DNA from: a virus
DNA: 31,073 nt
IMG/VR virus record: IMGVR_UViG_3300037258_000235
Span: 1 to 31,073 of that record
Direction: 5' to 3' (one strand)
Below the pieces are notes generated by a model that did no database searches, had not been told where the DNA came from, and saw nothing but the letters and a program-made list of their open reading frames with translations. The translations under genes were made by a program, and so were the position numbers. Positions within the stretch are counted from its first letter, which is position 1, and the number at the start of each line of letters is the position of its first letter. Shown one piece after another: positions 6,431 to 13,025 of the stretch.

Positions 6431-6659
6431 CGCCTCGATCGGGCTGACCACCGTCGCCGAGACCGGCAGCATGCACATCCGCAACTGGTTCGTCCCGGAG
6501 GCTCTCGCTGACAGGTTCGCGGCGCAGATGACCGCCCGGTTCGGCGAGCCCGAAGAGATGATCACCGACCTGGAGACGATGGAAGCCGGAGGCCGCCGCG
6601 CAGCCGCCGAGGGCCGCGCGGTCTTCATGCTCGACCCCGAAGGCGGCCGCAATGGCTGA
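6423..6659 (+). CDS. Small hypothetical early protein
   Basis: A 78-residue protein starting ATGGCTGACG inside the end of the preceding gene. It has NWFVPEALADRFAAQMTARF and an acidic helix. The junction sequence (GGCGGC-AATGGCTGACG) is nearly repeated at its own 3' end, where the next gene begins, so the two starts may share an origin. Function unknown. Confidence 0.68.
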   Translation: MADASIGLTTVAETGSMHIRNWFVPEALADRFAAQMTARFGEPEEMITDLETMEAGGRRAAAEGRAVFMLDPEGGRNG

Positions 6660-6897
6660 CGTCCGCCAGCTGCTCCGCCCGAACGGCTTCACCGCCGAGG
6701 AGACCCGGCACCTGGCCGTCGCGTTCGCCGGGATCGTCGCCGGCCACGGCGGTGACCCCGACGAGCTGACCGCGGTCCTGCACGCGACCGGGCTGCTGTA
6801 CGACCCGGACCAGCTATCCCCGGCGCATCTCGGGGATCCCCGCACCCACCCGTTCGGCCGCCGCGACGAGCCGACTCTGTCGCCTGCTAGGAGCTGA
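6652..6897 (+). CDS. Small hypothetical early protein
   Basis: An 81-residue protein overlapping the previous gene by 8 nt. The fold looks helical (FTAEETRHLAVAFAGIVAG, then ELTAVLHATGLLYDPDQ). The C terminus is polar. No family is recognised. Confidence 0.67.
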   Translation: MADVRQLLRPNGFTAEETRHLAVAFAGIVAGHGGDPDELTAVLHATGLLYDPDQLSPAHLGDPRTHPFGRRDEPTLSPARS

Positions 6898-6899
6898 CC

Positions 6900-7043
6900 G
6901 TGAACTGGAGAACAGCCGCCTACAAGACCCTGGCCGCCTCGAACGACGTCCGGGCGGTGCGCCGCCGCCGTGTCCCGCGCCGCGCCGCTCGCCGGGTGTA
7001 CGGCCGCGCGTCGGGCAGGCTGGCCAGGAAGCTGCTCGGCTGA
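6900..7043 (+). CDS. Very basic 47-residue peptide
   Basis: The GTG at 6900 with TAGGAG upstream opens a 47-residue frame that contains about 15 Arg/Lys, for example RAVRRRRVPRRAARRVYGR. The stop overlaps the next ATG (TGATG). Such Arg-rich peptides bind nucleic acid in other phages, but here that is inference from composition. A random overlap frame is a small possibility. Confidence 0.6.
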   Translation: MNWRTAAYKTLAASNDVRAVRRRRVPRRAARRVYGRASGRLARKLLG

Positions 7044-7285
7044 TGGCCGCGCCCCTCGCCGACATCACGGACCTCCCGTTCGGCCTCCTCACCGCCAAGC
7101 ACCCCACAGGCAAGAAGCGGAACGGCCGCGCCGTCTGGTCCTGCACCTGCAAATGCGGCGGTACGGCCGAGGTGACGGTGTCCGCGCTCCGGAAAGGCGA
7201 CACCCGGTCATGCGGGTGCCTCCGCAAAGAGGTCGGCCGGATCAACCTCGCCGCCGGCCGAGCCGCAAAGAAGGCCGCCCGGTGA
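7043..7285 (+). CDS. Small zinc-ribbon phage protein
   Basis: An 80-residue protein with FGLLTAKHPTGKKRNGRAVW followed by SCTCKCGGTAEV and a second Cys cluster, SCGCL. The pattern WxCxCxCG...GxxxSCGCL is a widespread phage element, often found as the N-terminal part of AP2/HNH DNA-binding proteins. The DNA-binding extension is absent here. It probably binds zinc and perhaps nucleic acid. Confidence 0.75.
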   Translation: MAAPLADITDLPFGLLTAKHPTGKKRNGRAVWSCTCKCGGTAEVTVSALRKGDTRSCGCLRKEVGRINLAAGRAAKKAAR

Positions 7286-7788
7286 GGAAACCCACCCGCC
7301 AGCCGTCCGCCGATCCGCTCGACGCTCGCATCGACCGGATCCGCGCCATCTGGGCACTCATGGCCACCACGGCACCCGAGTCCCGGGAGACGTTCCTGGC
7401 CAAACTCGACGAGATCGGCCGCGCCTGGACCGGCTACTGCTGGCAACCCGAATACGTCACGCCGAACCTGCCGCCGGGCCACCCGATCCCGTGGGCTGAC
7501 CTGGTGCCCTACGAACGCGACCAGGGCGGCTACTGGCTGTACGGCACAGACCCCTTCGGCGCGGATAAGCGGTTCGTCCGCGTCCAGCCACCCGCGCCGC
7601 GCCTGGGCCGGCCTGTCCGCGCGAACGACGTCGAAGTCGCCACGATCCGCCAGGCCCGCTGCCGGATCCCCGGCTGCGGCTGGAAAGGCGACGAACACGA
7701 CGCGTACCTGTACGCGAACGGCGAACGGCAAGCCCACCTCGACTGGCACCGCAACGGCGCACCCGACCCGAGGAGCACCCAGCAGTGA
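7282..7788 (+). CDS. Hypothetical early protein with C2H2-like finger
   Basis: A 168-residue protein from a GTG in a GTGA overlap. A helical N terminus (RIDRIRAIWALMATTAPES) is followed by an aromatic-rich middle. Near the C terminus lies CRIPGCGWKGDEHDAY and then AHLDWHRNG, a C-x4-C...H-x3-H arrangement like a classic zinc finger. A nucleic-acid-binding role is plausible. No close family is recognised. Confidence 0.7.
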   Translation: MRKPTRQPSADPLDARIDRIRAIWALMATTAPESRETFLAKLDEIGRAWTGYCWQPEYVTPNLPPGHPIPWADLVPYERDQGGYWLYGTDPFGADKRFVRVQPPAPRLGRPVRANDVEVATIRQARCRIPGCGWKGDEHDAYLYANGERQAHLDWHRNGAPDPRSTQQ

Positions 7789-8105
7789 CCGTCCACGTCC
7801 GGACCACCCTCGGCACCACTGTCGAGCTTGCCGCCGCGCCTACACCCACACCGGGCCTGTGGGTCGCAGTCGACCCCGACGGCGGATACCTGCTCGTCCA
7901 CGAACCATCCCAGTCCGCCCTGTCCCGCCGCTTCCGCGACTCCGAGGCTGCGCTCGCCGCCGCCATCGACATCGCTGCCATGGCCGACTGGGGAGCCTCG
8001 ATCGAAGACCGGATGCTCCTGTCACGCGCGATCATCGACCAGATCAGCGCCACCGTCGCCCGCTGGGGCGGCGACCGCATAGCCGTCCAGCTCAAGGGAG
8101 CGTGA
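7785..8105 (+). CDS. Hypothetical early protein
   Basis: A 106-residue protein from a GTG in a GTGA overlap. It has a beta-rich N-terminal half (VELAAAPTPTPGLWVAVDPD, then GGYLLVHE) and a helical C-terminal half (AALAAAIDIAAMADWGAS). Function unknown. Confidence 0.68.
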   Translation: MTVHVRTTLGTTVELAAAPTPTPGLWVAVDPDGGYLLVHEPSQSALSRRFRDSEAALAAAIDIAAMADWGASIEDRMLLSRAIIDQISATVARWGGDRIAVQLKGA

Positions 8106-8108
8106 CCC

Positions 8109-8357
8109 ATGGCCACTGTGAGCGCCCTGGCCCCTGGTGACCTGGTGACCTCCGGCCTCCACAGCGCGGTGTTCATCACGCGCACCGTCCACCCGGACCA
8201 CCCGACCCTGATGCTGGTCGCCTGGCGGCTCGGCTCAGGTCTGGGCGCGGACTGGTCGTTCGACGCGCTCCGCCCGGATCAGGAGGTGGGCCAGGTCGCG
8301 CCGTCCGCGATCCGGGAACGCACAGAGCGGCTCCGCACCGCCCTCACAGGAAGCTGA
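8109..8357 (+). CDS. Small hypothetical early protein
   Basis: An 82-residue protein starting 3 nt after the preceding stop. The segment ALAPGDLVTSGLHSAVFITR resembles a small SH3-like barrel start, followed by VAWRLGSGLGADWSFDAL. The C terminus is helical. No family is recognised. Confidence 0.66.
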   Translation: MATVSALAPGDLVTSGLHSAVFITRTVHPDHPTLMLVAWRLGSGLGADWSFDALRPDQEVGQVAPSAIRERTERLRTALTGS

Positions 8358-8363
8358 CCCCCG

Positions 8364-8786
8364 ATGGCCGAACAGCAGACCAACCCGGCCGCCGCCGCCC
8401 TGGCCGAGATCGACGCCTCCGGTGGCCTGGACGACGGAGGCGTCTCCCGCCTCGTGCTCGCCGTCGAGGCCGTTCTGAAGCTGCACCGCCGCTCGATGTT
8501 CCCGGCCAGCATGGGTGAGCACCGCGGCCGCCATTACTGCCCGGCCTGCACAGCTGAGATCGACCACCAGACCGATTACGCGGACTGGCCGTGCTTCGAG
8601 TACCTGGCCATCCTCGCCGCGCTGACCGGAACGACTGTGGTCGCGATCACGGCCCGCGAGCTGGCCGAGCACAAGGCTGGCTGCCCGGAATGCCAGAGAG
8701 GGTTCGACTGGGCCCGATGCGAGCGCGGGTTCGAGCTGGCTGCCCGCTGGCGCCGCGCACTACGCGAAGCAGGCACCCAGCTGTGA
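8364..8786 (+). CDS. Hypothetical early protein with two Cys/His sites
   Basis: A 140-residue protein. A helical N terminus (GVSRLVLAVEAVLKLHRRS) is followed by HYCPACTAEIDH and, after a helix, by CPECQRGFDWARCERGFE. The two CxxC pairs with nearby His suggest zinc binding. The stop overlaps the next GTG. Confidence 0.7.
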   Translation: MAEQQTNPAAAALAEIDASGGLDDGGVSRLVLAVEAVLKLHRRSMFPASMGEHRGRHYCPACTAEIDHQTDYADWPCFEYLAILAALTGTTVVAITARELAEHKAGCPECQRGFDWARCERGFELAARWRRALREAGTQL

Positions 8787-9001
8787 CCCAACCCGCCGAC
8801 GACACCCACGAGTGCCCACGAACCGGCTGCACACGCCGCGTCGGGCCCGGCCAGCTGCTCTGCCCGCAAGACTGGCACGCCGTCCCGAAGCCCTTCCAGC
8901 GCGCCGTCTGGTCCGCCTGGCAGGACGGCCGAGGAGCAGGAAGCCGGGCGCATACCGCCGCGATCCGTGCCGCCATCAACGCCGTGAACACGAGGAGCTG
9001 A
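8783..9001 (+). CDS. Small zinc-finger phage protein (CW-vPkp type)
   Basis: A 72-residue protein from a GTG in a GTGA overlap. CPRTGCTRRVGPGQLLCPQD is followed by WHAVPKPFQRAVWSAWQDG, a pattern common in actinophages, where four Cys/His ligands precede a short helix. Its molecular role is not known to me. The last residues (RAAINAVNTRS) are helical. Confidence 0.75.
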   Translation: MTQPADDTHECPRTGCTRRVGPGQLLCPQDWHAVPKPFQRAVWSAWQDGRGAGSRAHTAAIRAAINAVNTRS

Positions 9002-9007
9002 ACCCCG

Positions 9008-9220
9008 ATGGCAGACGTCACCCGATGCGAGCACCGCAACCGTGACCTCGTGCCCTGCACAGCCAAAGCCATATTCAGCGTCTCCTACGGCACACGCAGA
9101 CACGACACCCAGAAATCCTGCCGACGCCATCTCGCCGCCACCGTCGAAACGCTCGCACAAGGGACCAGCTCCCGCATCATCGCGACCCTCTTGCACGCAC
9201 CCATTTTCTACGTACTCTAG
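9008..9220 (+). CDS. Small hypothetical protein with Cys/His motif
   Basis: A 70-residue protein. CEHRN...C...CRRHLAA outlines a possible metal site, and ASSRIIATLL-like residues end the chain. The final codons lie within the promoter/operator region at 9191-9244, so transcription of the following genes begins inside this gene. Confidence 0.68.
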   Translation: MADVTRCEHRNRDLVPCTAKAIFSVSYGTRRHDTQKSCRRHLAATVETLAQGTSSRIIATLLHAPIFYVL

Positions 9221-9244
9221 AACTCCACTCCACACAACGCAGAA
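9191..9244 (+). promoter_or_regulatory. Putative promoter P3 with double operator
   Basis: TTGCAC (9191-9196) and TACTCT (9213-9218) are 16 bp apart. Two operator-like 17-mers follow the 22-bp spacing of the other sites: TTCTACGTACTCTAGAA at 9206-9222 (15 of 17 match the consensus) and CTCCACACAACGCAGAA at 9228-9244 (14 of 17). The promoter geometry differs from P1, P2, P4 and P5. It precedes the small-terminase-like gene. Confidence 0.55.
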
Positions 9245-9257
9245 CGAGGCGCAGCCC

Positions 9258-9290
9258 ATGAGACCTGATCGAGTTGGGGTGACACCATGA
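9258..9290 (+). other. Possible 10-codon leader peptide
   Basis: ATG 9258 opens MRPDRVGVTP and stops in an ATGA overlap with the start of the gene at 9287. It could couple translation of that gene. The evidence is only position and overlap, and there is no clear ribosome site. Confidence 0.3.
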
Positions 9291-9958
9291 CGGATGAGGC
9301 CAGCGAGCGACCGCGGCCGAGGCGCGTCGGCCGGTACAAGAAGCGGCCGAAGTGCGGCGCCAAGACCGACCATGGCCCGTGCCGGTCGGGTGCTGGTGCT
9401 GGTACGAACCACAAGGGTGTCGGCGCGTGCAAGCACCACGGCGGAGCGACCCCGAACGCGCAAATACATGCGGAGCGGGTCACGGCCGAACGTGAAGCGT
9501 CCGCCGCAGTGGCCCGGTTCGGGCTGGACATGACCGACATCGGTGCTAGCGACGCGCTGATCCGTGAAGTACGCCGTTCCGCGGCGATGGTCGCCTACCT
9601 GGCGTTCCGCGTGGCCCAGCTCGCCGACGAGGACCTGATCTGGGGCCTGACAAAGGAAACCATCCGCCAAGGTGATGACGGCGGTGAGCGCGTCGATACG
9701 GAGAAGCAGGCCCGGCAGAACATCTGGGTAGTGATGCTCCGCGAAGAGCGGTTGCTGCTGGCCAAGGTCGCCGCTGAAGCGGCGCGGGCCGGTGTGGAGG
9801 ATCGGCTTGCCCGGGAGATCGAGCTCCAGGGCGCGCTGATGGTGAGGTTCATCAACGCGGTTTTCAGTGACCCGGAGATGCGGACGCGGCCGGAACAGTT
9901 CGCGGCGATGGGCACCGTGGTCCCCCGGCATTTGCGGGCGATCGGCGGCGAAGCATGA
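9287..9958 (+). CDS. Small terminase subunit-like protein (HGG motif)
   Basis: A 223-residue protein with CGAKTDHGPCR, then GTNHKGVGACKHHGGATPN, a compact Cys/His region typical of actinophage proteins annotated as small terminase subunits. It is followed by long helices (ALIREVRRSAAMVAYLAFRV, then EERLLLAKVAAEAARAGVED). Small terminases recognise packaging sites and recruit the large subunit, which here lies 6.5 kb downstream. That distance is unusual, so a related accessory role is possible. The start ATG is in an ATGA overlap with a short leader frame. Confidence 0.68.
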   Translation: MTDEASERPRPRRVGRYKKRPKCGAKTDHGPCRSGAGAGTNHKGVGACKHHGGATPNAQIHAERVTAEREASAAVARFGLDMTDIGASDALIREVRRSAAMVAYLAFRVAQLADEDLIWGLTKETIRQGDDGGERVDTEKQARQNIWVVMLREERLLLAKVAAEAARAGVEDRLAREIELQGALMVRFINAVFSDPEMRTRPEQFAAMGTVVPRHLRAIGGEA

Positions 9959-10095
9959 GCGTCGTCCTGGCCGTGTTCACGGTCACCGGCGCCGCGTGCT
10001 GGCTGTTCACCGCCTCGTTTCTGGCATGGGTGGCGTGGGACGGCAGGGAGGTGCGCAGGTGTGAGCGGGCACGTGCGACGCGACGCCAGCGGTAA
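9955..10095 (+). CDS. Small membrane protein
   Basis: A 46-residue protein starting in an ATGA overlap. The N-terminal 27 residues (VVLAVFTVTGAACWLFTAS, then FLAWVAW) form one membrane segment, and the C terminus is Arg-rich (REVRRCERARATRRQR), so it should face the cytoplasm. Function unknown. The same combination of hydrophobic helix and basic tail occurs in phage membrane peptides of unknown role. Confidence 0.62.
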   Translation: MSVVLAVFTVTGAACWLFTASFLAWVAWDGREVRRCERARATRRQR

Positions 10096-10104
10096 ACGGA
10101 GGGT
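10092..10104 (+). repeat. GTAAACGGAGGGT repeat, copy 1
   Basis: The 13-mer GTAAACGGAGGGT, which includes the GGAGG ribosome site, occurs here and at 10171-10183. This copy overlaps the stop of the upstream gene and lacks the complementary arm that makes the second copy fold. Confidence 0.6.
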
Positions 10105-10131
10105 CCGGTCAGCGACCGTCATTGTCGGCCG

Positions 10132-10191
10132 GTGAGCGATTGGAACCAAGGCCAGGTCACAAACCTGACCGTAAACGGAGGGTTTACATGA
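10132..10191 (+). other. Possible 19-residue upstream ORF
   Basis: A GTG at 10132 opens MSDWNQGQVTNLTVNGGFT and stops in an ATGA overlap with the gene at 10188. The overlap suggests possible coupling, but no ribosome site was found before the GTG. Confidence 0.25.
10171..10187 (+). promoter_or_regulatory. Hairpin presenting the ribosome site in its loop
   Basis: GTAAAC and GTTTAC pair around the loop GGAGG, directly before ATG 10188. The Shine-Dalgarno is thus held in a 5-nt loop. A second possible hairpin, CAGGT/ACCTG, lies at 10153-10167. Together they make a structured leader. Confidence 0.5.
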
Positions 10192-10520
10192 GCGAGATAC
10201 CACCCGAGGTGGTCGATGAGCACCGGGCCGTTGTCGTGTCCCGGACCACGATCATGGACGGCACTGTCGTGTCGTGGTTCGCGACCCTCGGTGCCGCTGA
10301 GCAGGGCCGCGAAGTCCTGTCCGCGTCCCGGAACGGTGTCATGATCCACGGTGACACCTACCTGCACACGATCCCCGGGTCGTGGCTGGATCAGGCTGAG
10401 GAAGCCCACGCCGCGTTGTGTCTCGGCGAGCCGGTCGCGTACCTGGTCCACTACCGGCGCCTGCCGAAGCTCGGCCTCGTCCCCACGGTGCCCGAACCTG
10501 CTACGGCGGTGACCGGGTGA
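10188..10520 (+). CDS. Hypothetical phage protein
   Basis: A 110-residue protein starting at ATG 10188 after a GGAGGG site held in a hairpin loop. The open frame extends further upstream to a TTG, but that part shows no domain. It has EHRAVVVSRTTIMDGTVVSW, then GDTYLHTIPGSWLDQAEEAH, suggesting a mixed alpha/beta fold. Function unknown. Confidence 0.7.
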   Translation: MSEIPPEVVDEHRAVVVSRTTIMDGTVVSWFATLGAAEQGREVLSASRNGVMIHGDTYLHTIPGSWLDQAEEAHAALCLGEPVAYLVHYRRLPKLGLVPTVPEPATAVTG

Positions 10521-10699
10521 GCCCGCGTGCGGTCAAAGGCTGCCCGTGCGAAGCTTGCGCGGCCGCGCGGACGACCCGGATCAGCCCGCTCGGCACCATC
10601 ACACGCGGCGTCGGGACAACCGGCCATGACCGGCTGATCGGCCAGCTGCAGCGCCGCAACAGCCGCGGGAAGGCTCGCCGCGGTGGCCGCCGTGGCTGA
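10517..10699 (+). CDS. Small basic protein with CPCxxC motif
   Basis: A 60-residue protein from a GTG in a GTGA overlap. GCPCEACAAARTTR is a compact Cys motif seen in short actinophage proteins, and the C terminus is Arg/Lys-rich (QRRNSRGKARRGGRRG). Metal plus nucleic-acid binding is plausible. It overlaps the next gene by 17 nt. Confidence 0.65.
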   Translation: MSPRAVKGCPCEACAAARTTRISPLGTITRGVGTTGHDRLIGQLQRRNSRGKARRGGRRG

Positions 10700-11144
10700 G
10701 GACACGCTGCCCGCAGGGTGCTTCGAGGCCGCGTGGGAAGCGTTCCACGACCACCGCGCCGACGGCAGCCGGCCGACCGCCCGGGAAGGCCTCCTGAGCG
10801 CACTGCTCGAAGCCGCACCACGGATCCGCGCGCAAGAACGGGAACGGTCCATGGCTGACGCGATCGACGTCTACCCGGTCGGCCTCTTTCGCGACCTGCG
10901 CCAGTTCAGGTATCGCGGGCAGCAACGACGTGTCAGGCGCCTGGTGAGCGCGCTGCGCTACCCGTACCGGCAGGCCAGGAAAGGCGACTGGCGGGCGGTA
11001 GAGAACTACTTCAACGGCTACCTCGCCGAGCCATACGAGTTCCCGCCCGGTGTGACTCGGTGCGGGTCGGGATGGACGCGTCGGCGTGCGCTCCTGGACC
11101 TGCGCGCTCAGCTTGCGTCGGCAGACCAGCAACAGGAAGGCTAG
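10683..11144 (+). CDS. Hypothetical phage protein
   Basis: A 153-residue protein from GTG 10683; GTG 10692 is an alternative. A helical N terminus (LPAGCFEAAWEAFHDHRADG, then ALLEAAPRIRAQERERSMAD) is followed by a basic region (RRVRRLVSALRYPYRQARKG) and FNGYLAEPYEFPPGVTRCGS. No family is recognised. The final EG-stop belongs to a repeated junction sequence shared with the next genes. Confidence 0.65.
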   Translation: MAAVAEDTLPAGCFEAAWEAFHDHRADGSRPTAREGLLSALLEAAPRIRAQERERSMADAIDVYPVGLFRDLRQFRYRGQQRRVRRLVSALRYPYRQARKGDWRAVENYFNGYLAEPYEFPPGVTRCGSGWTRRRALLDLRAQLASADQQQEG

Positions 11145-11157
11145 ACGGCATGGACGA
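11135..11157 (+). repeat. Start-junction repeat, copy 1
   Basis: The junction GAAGGCTAGACGGCATGG holds a gene end (GGC TAG) and the next start (ATGGACGAC). Near-identical junctions occur at 11364-11385 and 11517-11533. The spacing from the purine-rich site to the ATG is conserved. Confidence 0.65.
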
Positions 11158-11371
11158 CGAGACGCTAGCCAAGATCGCCTTCGAGGCGTACCGCGACTAC
11201 GTCGACGGCGCGAGGTTGTGGAGCGACGTCACCGGGCGCGAACGCGAGGCATGGGAAGCAGCAGCAGGAGAAGTCGCAGATGCAGTGCGCCGGGAGACAG
11301 GCCACGCGGGACGCCCCGGCGCGCTGGCTGAGGCAGTCGAGGAGTCCAATAAGCGCTGGGACGGAGGCTAG
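11150..11371 (+). CDS. Small hypothetical protein
   Basis: A 73-residue protein starting at ATG 11150 in the first junction repeat. It is helical and acidic (TLAKIAFEAYRDYVDGARLW, then REREAWEAAAGEVADAVR). Function unknown. Its end and the next start form the second copy of the junction repeat. Confidence 0.67.
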   Translation: MDDETLAKIAFEAYRDYVDGARLWSDVTGREREAWEAAAGEVADAVRRETGHAGRPGALAEAVEESNKRWDGG

Positions 11372-11385
11372 ACGGCATGGACGAC
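11364..11385 (+). repeat. Start-junction repeat, copy 2
   Basis: GGAGGCTAGACGGCATGG repeats the first junction and continues with GACGAC. It joins the gene ending at 11371 to the start at 11377. Confidence 0.65.
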
Positions 11386-11538
11386 CACCGGAAACCCTTC
11401 AACGAGGCAGCGGCCGAGTTCCAGGCCGCTCTCGTTGATCTAATCCTGACGGCATTTCCCTGGATGACCAGGCTGCTGCGGTGGACGACCAGGTTGGCCG
11501 TCAGGTTCGGCGCCACGGAGGCTAGACGACATGGCTGA
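11377..11538 (+). CDS. 53-residue hypothetical protein
   Basis: ATG 11377 with GGAGG upstream opens MDDHRKPFNEAAAEFQAALV followed by a hydrophobic, possibly amphipathic stretch (DLILTAFPWMTRLLRW) and a basic end. It overlaps the next gene by 8 nt. It is unrecognised, but the conserved junction repeat on both sides supports translation. Confidence 0.58.
   Translation: MDDHRKPFNEAAAEFQAALVDLILTAFPWMTRLLRWTTRLAVRFGATEARRHG
11517..11533 (+). repeat. Start-junction repeat, copy 3
   Basis: GGAGGCTAGACGACATG, one base different from copy 2, precedes ATG 11531. Here the CTAG is not used as a stop, because the upstream gene reads through it in another frame. Confidence 0.6.
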
Positions 11539-11989
11539 CGAGCCGTATGGGCCGAAGCCGGATCCGGGTGCCCGGATGGTGTCGTGGCCGGTCCTGATCT
11601 GGTTGCGGGCCTGGTGCTGGCTGGCGTGGCCGTGGCAGGTCCGCCAGATGAAGGCCGCAGGGTTCCGGCGGGTCGGGTGGATGACCTGGGAAACCGGGCC
11701 CGAACTGAGGGCCGCGATAACCCAGGACATCCTCACGCTGCCGCCGGAGTATGGCGACGGCCAGCTGTGCGTCCGTGGTCCGCTCGACGGCGACTGGGAG
11801 CACATCGGCACCACCGACCCCGGCTTCGACTGGTCTGCGCCGCGGCTCTGGACTCCCGCCGGCGCCGATGTCCGCTACGCCGACGGCGACCCCGACATCA
11901 AGCTGAGGAGCTGCCAGGGCATCAGCCCAGAGATGGCCGCCGAGCTCGCCGAAGGCGTCCGCCGTCTAGCCGACCCGGAGGAGCGGTAG
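11531..11989 (+). CDS. Hypothetical protein with Trp-rich hydrophobic segment
   Basis: A 152-residue protein. Residues of about 17-38 (VSWPVLIWLRAWCWLAWPWQ) are strongly hydrophobic and Trp-rich and could insert into or lie on the membrane. A soluble domain follows (MKAAGFRRVGWMTWETGPEL), ending with a helix. I do not recognise the family. It starts in the third junction repeat. Confidence 0.68.
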   Translation: MADEPYGPKPDPGARMVSWPVLIWLRAWCWLAWPWQVRQMKAAGFRRVGWMTWETGPELRAAITQDILTLPPEYGDGQLCVRGPLDGDWEHIGTTDPGFDWSAPRLWTPAGADVRYADGDPDIKLRSCQGISPEMAAELAEGVRRLADPEER

Positions 11990-11991
11990 CC

Positions 11992-12306
11992 GTGGCCGAT
12001 CCTCGCGTGACCGAAGACATGGTGACCCGCGCCGCCGAAGTGCTCGCCGAGGTCGGCGTCCAGGACCGGGATCTCGTCCGCCGCGTCCTGGATGCCGCCG
12101 TGCTGGGCATCGGCAGCAGCGTGGTCGTCACCGAGCACGCTTACCGCATGAGCGACGGCGACTGGCAACTCTGGGACCCGCAGCCGCATATCGAGGCGGT
12201 CTACCCGCTGGCCAAGCGGATCGAAGCCGAGCGCCGACACGGTGCCCGCGTGTTCCGCCGCACGGCGATCGTGGTCGACGACTGGGCGGAGGTCACCGAG
12301 CCGTGA
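11992..12306 (+). CDS. Hypothetical protein
   Basis: A 104-residue protein from GTG 11992, 2 nt after the preceding stop, with GGAGGAG upstream. A helical N terminus (TEDMVTRAAEVLAEVGVQDR, then DLVRRVLDAAVLG) is followed by a mixed region. The stop overlaps the next GTG. Function unknown. Confidence 0.67.
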   Translation: MADPRVTEDMVTRAAEVLAEVGVQDRDLVRRVLDAAVLGIGSSVVVTEHAYRMSDGDWQLWDPQPHIEAVYPLAKRIEAERRHGARVFRRTAIVVDDWAEVTEP

Positions 12307-12584
12307 CGGCGCTGATCCACATCGCCGGAGCGCAGGTCCAGGTCGGCGCCCATCTCCGGCAACGATGCTCCTGGTGTGGCGCGGTCCTGTGCGACTACGA
12401 GCGGCCCATGATCGCCGTCGTCCGCGACGACGACGACCCGGCACCCAGGTGGGATCCGCCCATGTGGGAGACGGGCAGGCTGGTCGCGGTCGACGGGAAC
12501 GCCTCCTACGTCGTGGACCACGTAGACGGCGCTGAGCTGCCCGGCGGCGCGTGCGCTCTCCTCGACGACACGATCACCGTCTGA
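12303..12584 (+). CDS. Small Cys-motif phage protein
   Basis: A 93-residue protein from a GTG in a GTGA overlap. RQRCSWCGAVLCDYER contains a CxxC metal-binding knuckle plus a third Cys, a form common in actinophage proteins of unknown role. The rest is probably beta-rich (WETGRLVAVDGNASYVVDH). Confidence 0.7.
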   Translation: MTALIHIAGAQVQVGAHLRQRCSWCGAVLCDYERPMIAVVRDDDDPAPRWDPPMWETGRLVAVDGNASYVVDHVDGAELPGGACALLDDTITV

Positions 12585-12618
12585 CCCCGCTGCCACCACC
12601 GCGCCGACGCTGCGTGGC

Positions 12619-12939
12619 ATGTCATTCTCATTCACCGTGGGCGGCACGAAAGCCCAGACACTCCACTCGCTCAGCGAGCTGGTCCACCAGCACGACTCAC
12701 ACTCCAAGCCGGTCGCAGACCTGGTGACCTCCGTGGTCGAAGCCGGACCCGTCGAGATGACCGGCGCCGACGGCACCGAGTACGACGCGGTCTACGCGGT
12801 CAGCGCCTACGGCCACTCCTCCGCAGGTCACGACCTGCCCAGCCTCGGGATCAGCTTCTCGTCCTCGTGGAAGCTCCGCGAGGACGACGGCGAGCGCGGC
12901 GGGATCGAGTCTGAGGCGGATCCGGCCGACGTCACCTGA
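12619..12939 (+). CDS. Hypothetical protein
   Basis: A 106-residue protein starting at ATG 12619, with only a weak ribosome site. It is likely beta-rich (FSFTVGGTKAQTLHSLSELV, then LVTSVVEAGPVEMTGADGTE) with an acidic C terminus. It is followed by a hairpin that may end the transcript. No family is recognised. Confidence 0.62.
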   Translation: MSFSFTVGGTKAQTLHSLSELVHQHDSHSKPVADLVTSVVEAGPVEMTGADGTEYDAVYAVSAYGHSSAGHDLPSLGISFSSSWKLREDDGERGGIESEADPADVT

Positions 12940-12953
12940 TCCGGTTCGCAGCA

Positions 12954-12995
12954 AGCGGCGCCAGCCTTCCGGACGGCGGGTGGGGCGCCGCTTCT
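12954..12995 (+). terminator. Possible terminator hairpin
   Basis: AGCGGCGCC (12954-12962) pairs with GGCGCCGCT (12984-12992) over a 21-nt loop, followed by TTCTG. The 9-bp GC-rich stem in a gene gap suits a terminator, but the T-run is minimal. Confidence 0.45.
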
Positions 12996-13025
12996 GCTGC
13001 CACCAGCACACTGACCATCGGGGGC

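Noticed and set aside
8576-9931. 451-residue minus-strand open frame
   Set aside because: Antisense to the HGG protein and small zinc-finger genes, with no recognisable domain.
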